Source of the DNA: Rheinheimera maricola | Lineage (GTDB): Bacteria; Pseudomonadota; Gammaproteobacteria; Enterobacterales; Alteromonadaceae | Direction of reading: 5' to 3' | Assembly (NCBI RefSeq): GCF_016918075.2 | Contig: NZ_JAERPS020000012.1 | Coordinates: 1 to 55,310 of the forward strand | Length of the DNA: 55,310 bases | Shown: positions 1 to 7,853 of the stretch, one piece after another | Position numbering within the stretch: the stretch's first letter is position 1 | Layout of the letters: each line of letters opens with the position of its first letter | Notes under the pieces: model-generated | Told to the model about the DNA's origin: nothing | Seen by the model: the letters and a program-made list of their open reading frames with translations, nothing else | Database searches by the model: none | Position numbers and translations under genes: made by a program

Positions 1-57
1 TTTGGACAGCCGCAGGCTGGTCCCGTAGAGATGAGGCGCACGATGCGCCGAGCAATG
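1..57. repeat. structured repeat, copy A (cut by window edge)
   Basis: This non-coding stretch reads TTTGGACAGC, a 5-base loop, GCTGGTC, then GAGGCGCA, CGA, TGCGCC, GAGCAAT. It can form two hairpins (7-10 with 16-19, extendable with one bulge; 35-40 with 44-49). The same pattern with compensating changes occurs at 37937-37987 behind a tRNA gene, so I treat both as copies of one dispersed element. The left end of this copy is outside the window. It precedes a terminator, so it probably lies in the 3' part of a transcript. Confidence 0.5.
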
Positions 58-105
58 TAGTTCACCGCTGGAAGGCCAGCCCCGCAGGCTCCTCATTAAG
101 CAAAC

Positions 106-135
106 AAGCCCGTCTCGAAAGAGTCGGGCTTTTTG
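106..135 (+). terminator. rho-independent terminator of the unit upstream of the window
   Basis: The seven-base stem AAGCCCG (106-112) pairs with CGGGCTT (125-131) across a 12-base loop, inside which CTC and GAG can also pair. A T-run follows the stem. It ends the transcription unit whose body lies left of the window. The GCAGGCTCC at 85-93 just before it recalls the 3' end of a 5S rRNA in this group, but the gene itself is not visible. Confidence 0.8.
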
Positions 136-137
136 CT

Positions 138-165
138 TTGCGCTTCGTTAGCAACTTTTTATATT
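138..165 (+). promoter_or_regulatory. candidate promoter of csrD
   Basis: TTGCGC (138-143), a 16-base spacer and TATATT (160-165) lie about 60 bases before the csrD start, just after the upstream terminator. The -35 box is weak and the surroundings are AT-rich, so this is only a candidate. Confidence 0.3.
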
Positions 166-224
166 AAAATCTTACACAACTGCTAAGCTTTAGGTCTTGG
201 AGCTAAGTACAAAAGGAGTTGCCA

Positions 225-1847
225 TTGGCTCATCCCATTCGAATTGCCAATTTTGCTGTTTTGGGGTTATGTTTTTCCCTTTTCATTGCGCTACTAAATA
301 TTACTTTGTTACTACTGGCCTCCCAGTCATTCCTGCTTCAACTTTACTTACCAATCAATGTTGTATTAATACTGGCGGTTGTTATTGGACTGTGGCTAAG
401 TATGAAGGATGCTAGGTTACAGTCTGTATCCAGACAACAACTTGAGTCGGCCGTTTCTGCTGTAGCAAGCAAACTTGAATTAACTAAGTGGCAAAAAGCT
501 GAGACAATAGATGTTGTTAGCCAAATAGCAGCACAAGTAGATCAGTTATTGAAACGCGAACTGGAAGTCAGACATCTGGTAAGGGTGCAGGGATTAGTGG
601 ATCATGAGTTAGCTGTAGGTAACCGGGTTTTTTTTGAAAGTAAACTACAGCATTATCTTAGTGATCAATCTGAAGCTAGTTTTGGCGCGATCTATATTAT
701 TCAGTTGTATTACCAAGATAAAACCCAATCTGGGATGCAACAGGTTAGCCAGCTCAAAGGTTGCATTGATGTATTGCATGGCATTGCTGCGGGTTATGCC
801 GATACGGTAATTGCCCGTTTATCCGATACTGATTTGGTCTTATTAGTAGCCGGTATCAGCCCTAAAGATATGGAGAAGCTCGGTGATAGGATGGCGGTAT
901 TACTGAGTCGGGCTAGTTGCTTTGCAGGCTGTGCGGAACAAGATATATTGCATATCGGCTACGCTGCTTATCAACGAGAGCAGACTTCTTATCAAATACT
1001 TTCTGAGGCGGATATGGCGCTGAAAACAGCTCAGCTTCATGGTCCGAATGCCGCTTTTGGTTTTGTACAAAATGAAGACAAGCCTGAAGTAAAGGGCTCT
1101 GTGTGGTGGCGCTCTGAATTGAACAAAGCTCTTCAAGAACAAAGATTTGTACTTGGTTTTCAGCCTGTATTCTCTTGGCATGACCAAGAAATATTGCAGC
1201 ATGAGGTATTGGTGCGGCTGCAAAGTAGCGATGATGTCCAGGTCCCCGCTGCGGTATTCTTACCCATGGCTTACAATTGTGGTTTGACTAGCCAAATTGA
1301 CCAACATGTGTTGATTAAAGCGGCCAAAATTTGTGCAGCGGATGTTGGCAACTACAACCGGTGCAGTGTTAATATTAGTGTGCAATCGCTGCTGGAACCG
1401 CAATGGTGGCAGTGGTTAGAGCATAGCATATTGTCAGGCCAGCTTGAGCCTAAACAACTGGCTATTGAAATTAGTGAGCATCATCTTTTGAAGCATTACA
1501 AGCAACTGCGCCGGGGCCTGTTAAAATTGCATAAGCTTGGTTTTACGCTGATCGTCGACCAGGTTGGTCTGGCAATAGACAATGCGTTATATATTGATGA
1601 CTTGCCACTGGAGTCAGTAAAGCTACATCCTTCAGTAGTACGCAATATCGATCAGCATTTGGAGCAGCAGTTATTTGTGCGAGGTCTCATTGCCACTTTT
1701 GCTGGTAAAAGTATCCGGGTTTTGGCAACAGGTATCGAGCTGGCAGCAGAATGGCAGGTGCTACAAAAATTGGGTATTGCTGGCGGGCAGGGTTTTCATT
1801 TTAGTAAGCCTCTAAACCAGATAATAACGCATAATCAGCTGCTGTAA
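225..1847 (+). CDS. csrD: CsrD/MshH-like regulator with degenerate GGDEF and EAL domains
   Basis: This is a membrane-anchored GGDEF-EAL family protein of about 540 residues. In E. coli, CsrD helps RNase E degrade the sRNAs CsrB and CsrC; in Vibrio and Shewanella the orthologue (MshH) is the first gene of the MSHA locus, as here. Two hydrophobic segments lie in the first 60 residues. The GGDEF motif is gone (LSDTDL stands in the equivalent region), and the EAL motif is changed to EVL near residue 326, so diguanylate cyclase or phosphodiesterase activity is unlikely. I start at TTG 225 because GGAG (215-218) sits six bases upstream; the in-frame TTG at 219 abuts the GGAG. It is about 100 residues shorter than E. 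coli CsrD, mostly at the N-terminus. Its last 47 bases overlap the convergent gene. Confidence 0.82.
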   Translation: MAHPIRIANFAVLGLCFSLFIALLNITLLLLASQSFLLQLYLPINVVLILAVVIGLWLSMKDARLQSVSRQQLESAVSAVASKLELTKWQKAETIDVVSQIAAQVDQLLKRELEVRHLVRVQGLVDHELAVGNRVFFESKLQHYLSDQSEASFGAIYIIQLYYQDKTQSGMQQVSQLKGCIDVLHGIAAGYADTVIARLSDTDLVLLVAGISPKDMEKLGDRMAVLLSRASCFAGCAEQDILHIGYAAYQREQTSYQILSEADMALKTAQLHGPNAAFGFVQNEDKPEVKGSVWWRSELNKALQEQRFVLGFQPVFSWHDQEILQHEVLVRLQSSDDVQVPAAVFLPMAYNCGLTSQIDQHVLIKAAKICAADVGNYNRCSVNISVQSLLEPQWWQWLEHSILSGQLEPKQLAIEISEHHLLKHYKQLRRGLLKLHKLGFTLIVDQVGLAIDNALYIDDLPLESVKLHPSVVRNIDQHLEQQLFVRGLIATFAGKSIRVLATGIELAAEWQVLQKLGIAGGQGFHFSKPLNQIITHNQLL

Positions 1848-2769
1848 TTAGGCCACGATAATGTAACCCGGCGAGACCTTGTAAGCCACCGGTGTGAAAA
1901 AAGCTGAGTCTAGCTCTTCGCGGTATCTGGCCTGCAGCAATAAGGCTAAATAGTGCTGCTAGCGCTTTACCGCTGTAGATCGGTTCCAAATACAACTGTT
2001 GCTTTGCCATCTGACGACAAAACTGCAGTAAGGGCTCGTCGAACCTTGCATAGCCCGCACCGCAGTATCCCGTGATAAGCTGCCAGTTATGATTGTGGTT
2101 GTGATGCAACAGCGACGTGATACGCTGTTTTAACGAGTCATCTTTGACTACTGCTATGGCCAGTACACGAGTTACGTCTTTCGTTGCGTTTATTATTCCG
2201 GCAACGGTTCCCCCGCTGGCGGATGGACTAATAATAACATTTGCCGGACCAGCGGGTGTATTTAGCAGGTCCAGTTCTGTTACACCTCTAACACCCTCTA
2301 TCGATGAGCCGCCTTCAGGCACTAACAGCATTGAAGGATACTGTTGCTGAATGTGTTGTATGAACTCAACTTCGGCCCGTTGTCGGTATTGTTGTCGGTC
2401 GAGTAACGTAAAATCCATGCCCTGCTGTTTGCAAAGCGCCAAGGTAGGATTATCTAAATCAAGGTTATCGGCACGCAAAAAAGCCAAGCTTTGCATATTG
2501 TGATGTTTACACATGGCTGCAACAGCGGCTAGATGATTGGAAAAGGCACCGCCAAAGGTAGCTATGCCGCTCTTCTGCATTTTTTGCGCTAGTATAATAT
2601 GGTATTTTAATTTCAACCATTTATTACCCGATAGCTGTGGTAACGTAGTGTCTAGATGAAATACCCACAGCTCTTGCTGATGCTGCAGTAATAACGGATG
2701 TCGAATTTTTTGCCAACGACCAGAAATCGTTAATGTGGAATTTGTACTAGACAGCATAACAGTATGCAA
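1801..2769 (-). CDS. PLP-dependent ACC deaminase / D-cysteine desulfhydrase family protein
   Basis: A 322-residue fold-type II PLP enzyme. The motif SGNKWLKLKYH near residue 50 carries the likely PLP lysine, and TFGGAFSNHLAAVA near residue 76 matches the conserved GG-SNH segment of the family. A serine/glycine-rich phosphate loop (SPSASGGTVAG) follows near residue 185. Members cleave 1-aminocyclopropane-1-carboxylate or D-cysteine to a keto acid and ammonia; most bacterial copies outside plant-associated species act on D-cysteine. The specificity here cannot be read from the sequence. It lies between csrD and mshI on the opposite strand, overlaps the csrD 3' end, and is divergent from mshI with only 59 bases between them. 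It has no obvious role in pilus assembly. Confidence 0.8.
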   Translation of the reverse strand: MHTVMLSSTNSTLTISGRWQKIRHPLLLQHQQELWVFHLDTTLPQLSGNKWLKLKYHIILAQKMQKSGIATFGGAFSNHLAAVAAMCKHHNMQSLAFLRADNLDLDNPTLALCKQQGMDFTLLDRQQYRQRAEVEFIQHIQQQYPSMLLVPEGGSSIEGVRGVTELDLLNTPAGPANVIISPSASGGTVAGIINATKDVTRVLAIAVVKDDSLKQRITSLLHHNHNHNWQLITGYCGAGYARFDEPLLQFCRQMAKQQLYLEPIYSGKALAALFSLIAAGQIPRRARLSFFHTGGLQGLAGLHYRGLITAADYALLSGLEAY

Positions 2770-2828
2770 ATGACAGCGAATAGAAATGTCGCTAGTATAG
2801 CTTTACATAAGGAGTAATTGGCATCGCT

Positions 2829-4331
2829 ATGCTGAGAAAAATAACACAACACCTTGGCAGAAAATCTGAATCGTCTGAGATAGCAGCGGTTATTCACCTG
2901 GCACAGCAAACGATAAAGTTGCTTGTGTTACGCAATGGCGAAGTCATACAAAACCAAATATTTGACGATAATGCCGCTAGCGTTCAGGAGAATCTGCGCG
3001 CAGCTATACGTGATATACCGGGTAGCAGCATGCTGCACTTGGTGTTATCCGCCGAACATTACCAGTTGGTCCAGCTAGACAAACCCGCAGTGGCAGCAGA
3101 TGAAATGCTGCAGGCATTACCTTGGCAGGTAAAAGAGCTTGTCACTGTGCCGCCTGAGGATATGTTGCTAGATTACATTGACTTGCCTGGTGGTAACTCG
3201 CAGCAAACAAAGATTAGTGTTGTAGTTGCGAGTTTAAGTTGGTTGCAGCAGGTAGTCGCACTGGTTGACGCTGCAGGGCTGCAAGTTAGCACTATAGTTC
3301 CGGATGAGTGGTTACTACCGCGATTGCTGCCTAAAGCAGAGCAAGCAACGATGTTGGTTGCGCATCAGCAAGATCAGGAAGTACTTATCCAGATCGTCCG
3401 TGACGGCTTATTGTATTTTTCCCGCAGGACTCGCGGTTTTAGTCGCATCAATCTGAGTTCTGAAACTGAATTACGTGAAGGCATGCTAGATCGGCTCTTG
3501 CTTGAGCTACAACGTTCGATGGATTATTTTGAAAGTCAGCTGAAACAGCCACCGGTGCGTGACATCAGATTAATGATGGCTAATACCGACTTGATGTGTC
3601 AGCTGTTTCGCCAAAATGGCTTTACCCGAACCGAGCCTTTAACACCATATGCTGGTGCACCGGTAGCAGACTATGAAGAGTTGTTGCTACGTTGTCCGGT
3701 TATAGCTGTTGAGAATGCTATTGCCGCAGGTAAGCTGAAACAGCACGTTAATTTATATCAACCGCTACTACATCCGGTGCGGGAGCGGCTGAGCTTACAG
3801 CGTTTGGCCGTGGCACTAACATCGCTAGTGGCTGTGGTAGCAGTTAGTGGCTTGTTATTGTTGCAGCAGCATAGTCAGGCAGCAACAGCATTAGCCAATA
3901 CCCAACTGAATTTGACACAACAGCTAGAGCAAATCACCTTATATCAACAAGCATTATCCCAACGGAAAGCAGATGATGGTTTGATTCGGCAGTATCAGCA
4001 GGCCGAACGTGCTGTCGCACATAAACAACAGTTGTTGGATTATTTGTCAGTGCAACAGCAACAAGCAAGCCAAGTGTATAGTCCGGTATTGCAGCATTTG
4101 CAGCAGATAGATATTGACGATCTTTGGCTGCAAAATTTTGCACTTCGCCAACAACATAGCAGTTTCTCCGGCATCACATTAAAGCCCGCTAGTGTTACGC
4201 TGTGGTTAGAAAGTTTGCGACAGTTAGGCTATTTCCGTGGTCAACGATTTAGCCAGGTTAGCTTGACACAGGTTGAAGGCGAAACTGCCGTGGGTTTTGA
4301 GCTGATAGCCCAACAAGGAGATACGCCATGA
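2829..4331 (+). CDS. mshI: MSHA biogenesis protein MshI
   Basis: A 500-residue protein in the MshI position. The N-terminal half resembles the actin-like PilM fold; a hydrophobic segment near residues 325-345 (ALTSLVAVVAVSGLLLL) is followed by a glutamine-rich coiled coil and a PilN-like periplasmic end, so it looks like a natural PilM-PilN fusion forming part of the inner-membrane platform. The ATG at 2829 has GGAG at 2811-2814, an unusually long spacing of 14 bases, and no better in-frame start was seen. It overlaps mshJ by four bases (ATGA), indicating translational coupling. Confidence 0.85.
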   Translation: MLRKITQHLGRKSESSEIAAVIHLAQQTIKLLVLRNGEVIQNQIFDDNAASVQENLRAAIRDIPGSSMLHLVLSAEHYQLVQLDKPAVAADEMLQALPWQVKELVTVPPEDMLLDYIDLPGGNSQQTKISVVVASLSWLQQVVALVDAAGLQVSTIVPDEWLLPRLLPKAEQATMLVAHQQDQEVLIQIVRDGLLYFSRRTRGFSRINLSSETELREGMLDRLLLELQRSMDYFESQLKQPPVRDIRLMMANTDLMCQLFRQNGFTRTEPLTPYAGAPVADYEELLLRCPVIAVENAIAAGKLKQHVNLYQPLLHPVRERLSLQRLAVALTSLVAVVAVSGLLLLQQHSQAATALANTQLNLTQQLEQITLYQQALSQRKADDGLIRQYQQAERAVAHKQQLLDYLSVQQQQASQVYSPVLQHLQQIDIDDLWLQNFALRQQHSSFSGITLKPASVTLWLESLRQLGYFRGQRFSQVSLTQVEGETAVGFELIAQQGDTP

Positions 4332-4978
4332 GCTTGTGGCAGCAGCAAGCGCTGAAGTTTGCTCAGCTTAAGCCGCGCGAAAAATCGTTAGTATTTTTTG
4401 GTAGTTTGGCTTTGGTGCTATACCTCAGTGTTATTTATTTTTTGGAGCCTGCATATCAAAAATTGCAGCTGGCAAAAACGCAGCAAGTTCGTGCCACTCA
4501 GCAGTTGCAAGACGCCATGCAACAAGCGGAGTTGTTTCGGCAGCAGCTGGCGAGCGATGTAAATCAGGATTACCGTGACGGGATCCTTGCATTGGACTTA
4601 GCACAGCAGCGGCTGAACGACAGCATAAAGCAAAGCGCCAGCCATTTTATTGGTGCAGAGCAAATGGTATCTCTGCTGCGAAACATCTTGCAGAATAGCC
4701 AGAGTGTACAAGTAAAAAGTTTGCTGACGTCTCCTCCAGACGCCATTCGTTTGCCGGGACAACAAGAAAGTGAGCCGGCCGTACTATATCAACATAACAC
4801 GACCCTGGTGATTAGTGGCAGCTATGCTGACCTGCTGCAGGTAGTGCAGAAGATGGAGAAAATGCCCTGGTTACTGAATTGGGCTGAGCTGCAATATAAG
4901 GTTATTAGCTATCCAACGGCTGAGCTGGCGTTAACACTAATCACAGTGAGTGAATATGAAGATTTTATTCGGCTTTAG
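4328..4978 (+). CDS. mshJ: MSHA biogenesis protein MshJ
   Basis: A 216-residue bitopic inner-membrane protein with the plan of PilO/GspM. A short cytoplasmic N-terminus with the motif LKPREKSLVFFG leads into one membrane helix (about residues 21-38), then a Q-rich coiled coil and a small periplasmic domain. It probably bridges the MshI platform and MshK. It starts inside the mshI stop (ATGA) and its 3' end overlaps mshK. The call rests on membrane topology and on its position between mshI and mshK; sequence conservation in this family is low. Confidence 0.8.
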   Translation: MSLWQQQALKFAQLKPREKSLVFFGSLALVLYLSVIYFLEPAYQKLQLAKTQQVRATQQLQDAMQQAELFRQQLASDVNQDYRDGILALDLAQQRLNDSIKQSASHFIGAEQMVSLLRNILQNSQSVQVKSLLTSPPDAIRLPGQQESEPAVLYQHNTTLVISGSYADLLQVVQKMEKMPWLLNWAELQYKVISYPTAELALTLITVSEYEDFIRL

Positions 4979-5276
4979 TATGCTTTTCAGCTTGGCTGTT
5001 TTAGCTGATCCGACTAAACCAGCGCCGTCCTGGCAAGGGGCTTCGTCAAGTGACTCGGCTGTATCAGCGTTGCAGGCTGAATCGTTGCAGCTACAGATTA
5101 TAAGGACCAGTGGCGCTGGCAATGTTGCTGTTATAAATGGCCGGCAATTACGCCGTGGCGATAAATTGAATCAATACAATGTACTTAGCATTACAGCTGA
5201 CCAGGTAGTGCTAGAGTTAAACGGTGAACGTAAAATTTTGCAGTTAGTTAATACGGCGATCAAACTATATGAATAA
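4956..5276 (+). CDS. mshK: MSHA biogenesis protein MshK
   Basis: A small periplasmic protein of about 106 residues. The ATG at 4956 gives a clean signal peptide (MKILFGFSMLFSLAVLA) followed by DPTKPAP, the typical mature start of MshK/PilP-like proteins; an in-frame GTG two codons upstream is less likely. The C-terminal part (NVAVINGRQLRRGDKL and LNGERKIL) resembles the GspC/PilP beta domain that contacts the secretin. Overlaps of 23 bases with mshJ and 8 bases with mshL place it firmly in the operon. Confidence 0.8.
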   Translation: MKILFGFSMLFSLAVLADPTKPAPSWQGASSSDSAVSALQAESLQLQIIRTSGAGNVAVINGRQLRRGDKLNQYNVLSITADQVVLELNGERKILQLVNTAIKLYE

Positions 5277-6933
5277 CAAGCCATTACATAAAATGTTAGG
5301 CGGCTGTGGCGCCCTTTTGCTTTCGGCGTGCCAGGCTTTTCAACCCAGTGAAATAGGCCAGGGCGCACAGCGCGAACTGCAACAAGCCGCACAAGCTGCT
5401 GAGCTAGTACCGGCAACGGCTGCGGTACCGGCCGCCGTAACACAAGATCTATTGGCGGGTAGTTATATCCCGGCGCAGCCAGAATTGCCGCGTTTTGATG
5501 TGGCGGCGACCAAGGCCGGCTTAAATGATTTTTTTCAGTCCTTAGTTGCTGACACACCTTATAGCGTGGTGATGCATCCTACTGTAAGTGGTGACATAAG
5601 CTTGCAGCTTAAGCAGGTTACAGTACCTGAAACCATGGCAATCGTGCAGCAGCTATATGGTTTTGATATTCGCCAACATGGCTTGGTATACAAAGTCTAT
5701 CCGGCAGGTTTGCGCACAGAAAGTATCGCGGTGAACTACCTGATGTTGCAGCGACAAGGTTTTTCTTCTATTGCTGTTAACTCAGGCGGTGTGTCACAAG
5801 ACAATCAAAACAGCCAGAACAACCAGAACAACCAGAACAACCAGAATAGCAACAATCAGGGTAATAGTGGTTTTGGTAATCAGGCTAATCAAAATGGCCA
5901 ACAGTCTGGACAGCAGCAATTCAATGGCAGCACCATTCAAAGTGAAAGCAAAACCGACTTCTGGAAAGATCTGGAAAAAGCGGTTAGCGCAGTATTAGGT
6001 GGTGGAGCAGAACGTATTGTGGTGGTGACACCACAAGCAGGTTTAGTGACGGTGCGTGGTATGCCAGAAGAAATAGCTGCAGTTAAGGCCTATCTGGGCC
6101 AGTCAGAGCAACACTTGCAGCGCCAGGTAGTGCTGGAAGCGAAGATTATAGAAGTCACATTAAATGATGAGTATCAGCAAGGTATAAACTGGCAAAACGC
6201 CATTATGAACCTGCGAAACACCGGTTTTAATTTTAGCACCAGCGGTGCCGTTGCCGGCAACGCAATAAGTTCGTCACTAGGTGGCGTAACTGCTATCTCT
6301 TTTAACAACGCTGATTTTAACGGTGTTATTAACTTGCTGGAAACGCAAGGCAATGCGCAGGTGCTATCCAGCCCGCGTGTTACTGCAATGAATAATCAAA
6401 AAGCGGTAATAAAAGTAGGCCAGGATGAGTACTTTGTTACCAACGTCAGTAGTGACACCACCATAGGAGCCGGCGCCACCACCAGTACGCCAAATATTTC
6501 ATTACAACCGTTTTTCTCGGGTATCGCGCTGGATGTTACGCCACAGATTGATCAAAATGGTAGCGTGATTTTGCATGTTCATCCCTCAGTGACGGAAACG
6601 TCCGAGCAAAATAAAACTATCCGTTTTAGCAATGAGCAAATTGTGTTGCCATTAGCACAAAGCAATATCCGCGAGTCAGACACTATTATTCGGGCCCGTA
6701 GCGGTGAAATTGTTGTCATTGGTGGCTTAATGCAAACAGTAACCAGCGACAATGAATCACGTACCCCCGTGCTGGGCTCTATCCCGCTCATTGGTAAGCT
6801 GTTTACCAGCATCAACAAAGTAGACAAAAAAAAGGAGTTGGTCATCTTGCTTAAACCGACAGTGGTAGGTGAAGGGGTATGGTCGCAGCAACTGCAGCAG
6901 TCGTCTCGCTTGTTGTCAGGTTGGGATCAGTAA
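5269..6933 (+). CDS. mshL: MSHA pilus secretin MshL
   Basis: The outer-membrane secretin through which the MSHA pilus leaves the cell, 554 residues. The N-terminus has a lipobox (LLLSAC), so it is probably a lipoprotein. A secretin/TonB short N-terminal domain (residues about 85-145) is followed by an N/Q-rich linker (residues about 175-225), a short NolW-like segment, and the C-terminal secretin domain (about 285-545) with VVLEAKIIEVTLND, VLSSPRVTAMNN and the late VVIGGLMQ motif. The linker is encoded partly by a 9-base tandem repeat. The gene overlaps mshK by 8 bases. Confidence 0.92.
   Translation: MNNKPLHKMLGGCGALLLSACQAFQPSEIGQGAQRELQQAAQAAELVPATAAVPAAVTQDLLAGSYIPAQPELPRFDVAATKAGLNDFFQSLVADTPYSVVMHPTVSGDISLQLKQVTVPETMAIVQQLYGFDIRQHGLVYKVYPAGLRTESIAVNYLMLQRQGFSSIAVNSGGVSQDNQNSQNNQNNQNNQNSNNQGNSGFGNQANQNGQQSGQQQFNGSTIQSESKTDFWKDLEKAVSAVLGGGAERIVVVTPQAGLVTVRGMPEEIAAVKAYLGQSEQHLQRQVVLEAKIIEVTLNDEYQQGINWQNAIMNLRNTGFNFSTSGAVAGNAISSSLGGVTAISFNNADFNGVINLLETQGNAQVLSSPRVTAMNNQKAVIKVGQDEYFVTNVSSDTTIGAGATTSTPNISLQPFFSGIALDVTPQIDQNGSVILHVHPSVTETSEQNKTIRFSNEQIVLPLAQSNIRESDTIIRARSGEIVVIGGLMQTVTSDNESRTPVLGSIPLIGKLFTSINKVDKKKELVILLKPTVVGEGVWSQQLQQSSRLLSGWDQ
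5814..5847 (+). repeat. 9-base tandem repeat inside mshL
   Basis: Three perfect copies of CCAGAACAA plus a partial fourth, in frame, encode Asn-Gln-Asn units of the N/Q-rich linker of MshL. Copy-number change would lengthen or shorten the linker by three residues per unit without shifting the frame. Confidence 0.85.
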
Positions 6934-6938
6934 ATACC

Positions 6939-7853
6939 ATGTACTTGCAGCATTTTCAGCTCAGCAAGATGCCGTTTGGCTTAACGCCGGATACCGCATT
7001 TTTTGTTGCGCTGGAACAGCACCAGGATGTATTAGCCATGCTGCAAACCGCACTTAATGCCGGAGAGGGCTTTATTAAAGTCTGCGGTGAGGTTGGAAGT
7101 GGCAAAACTTTGCTATGTCGTAAATTATTGCAACAAGCACCGGCAGACTGGCAATTAGCTTATGTTCCCGACCCTTGTCTTACACCACTGGAATTGCGTT
7201 GGGCTCTGGCACTTGAACTAGGCCTGAAACATTCCGCCAATATAGAACCGCCACAGTTATTGCAGTTGTTACAACGACAGCTAGTGCTTTTGGCGGCACA
7301 AGGTAAAAAAGCCATAGTGTTGATAGATGAAGCCCAGGCGTTACCGGACGATACCCTCGAAGCGCTGCGGCTGCTTACCAACCTGGAAACCGAGCAGCGT
7401 AAATTGCTGCAGGTGGTGTTATTTGCGCAGCCAGAATTAAATAAGCGCTTGGCTGCTTATCGTTTTCGGCAATTGCGTCAACGCATCACCTTTGCCAGTA
7501 ATTTAGCGCTAATGAGCCAGCCTCAGGTTCGCGCCTATGTTCAGCGCCGGTTGCAACAAGCCAGTGCCGACGGCATGCTGTTTAGTCGGCTTGCTTTATT
7601 CAGTATTGCCCGTTACAGCAGAGGGATCCCAAGGCTGGTAAATATACTGGCGCACAAAGCATTGCTGCTAGCGTTTGGAGAGGGTAAAGCCCGTGCGGGT
7701 TTTCAGCATGTGCGTCTTGCGGCTATGGACACTGAAGATGTTACTACCATCGTTGCGGCCCGTTGGCTTGCTGTTAGCGGTATGCTAATGCTGCTGGTTG
7801 GTGTCGTGATGGTATGGCAAAGTGGGCTATTAGCTGCGGTAGGAGGCGGATGA
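6939..7853 (+). CDS. mshM: MSHA biogenesis AAA+ ATPase MshM
   Basis: A 304-residue ExeA/GspA-type ATPase. Its Walker A is GEVGSGKT (about residues 49-56) and its Walker B is VLIDEAQ (about 127-133). One hydrophobic helix lies near the C-terminus (residues about 273-295), so it is probably membrane-tethered. Relatives help insert or assemble secretins through the cell wall. I use the ATG at 6939 rather than an upstream in-frame start at 6879 because MYLQHFQLSKMPFGLTPD is the family's typical N-terminus and the upstream codons overlap mshL. The stop overlaps the mshN start (ATGA). Confidence 0.88.
   Translation: MYLQHFQLSKMPFGLTPDTAFFVALEQHQDVLAMLQTALNAGEGFIKVCGEVGSGKTLLCRKLLQQAPADWQLAYVPDPCLTPLELRWALALELGLKHSANIEPPQLLQLLQRQLVLLAAQGKKAIVLIDEAQALPDDTLEALRLLTNLETEQRKLLQVVLFAQPELNKRLAAYRFRQLRQRITFASNLALMSQPQVRAYVQRRLQQASADGMLFSRLALFSIARYSRGIPRLVNILAHKALLLAFGEGKARAGFQHVRLAAMDTEDVTTIVAARWLAVSGMLMLLVGVVMVWQSGLLAAVGGG

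Noticed and set aside
1..60. An open frame ending in TAG at 58-60 that could be the C-terminus of an upstream gene
   Set aside because: The translation is low in normal protein character, and the sequence is dominated by two hairpins that recur at 37.9 kb. Structured non-coding sequence explains it better.
5814..5847. Tandem repeats considered as a CRISPR or minisatellite
   Set aside because: The units are 9 bases, contiguous, in frame and inside mshL. There are no spacers.
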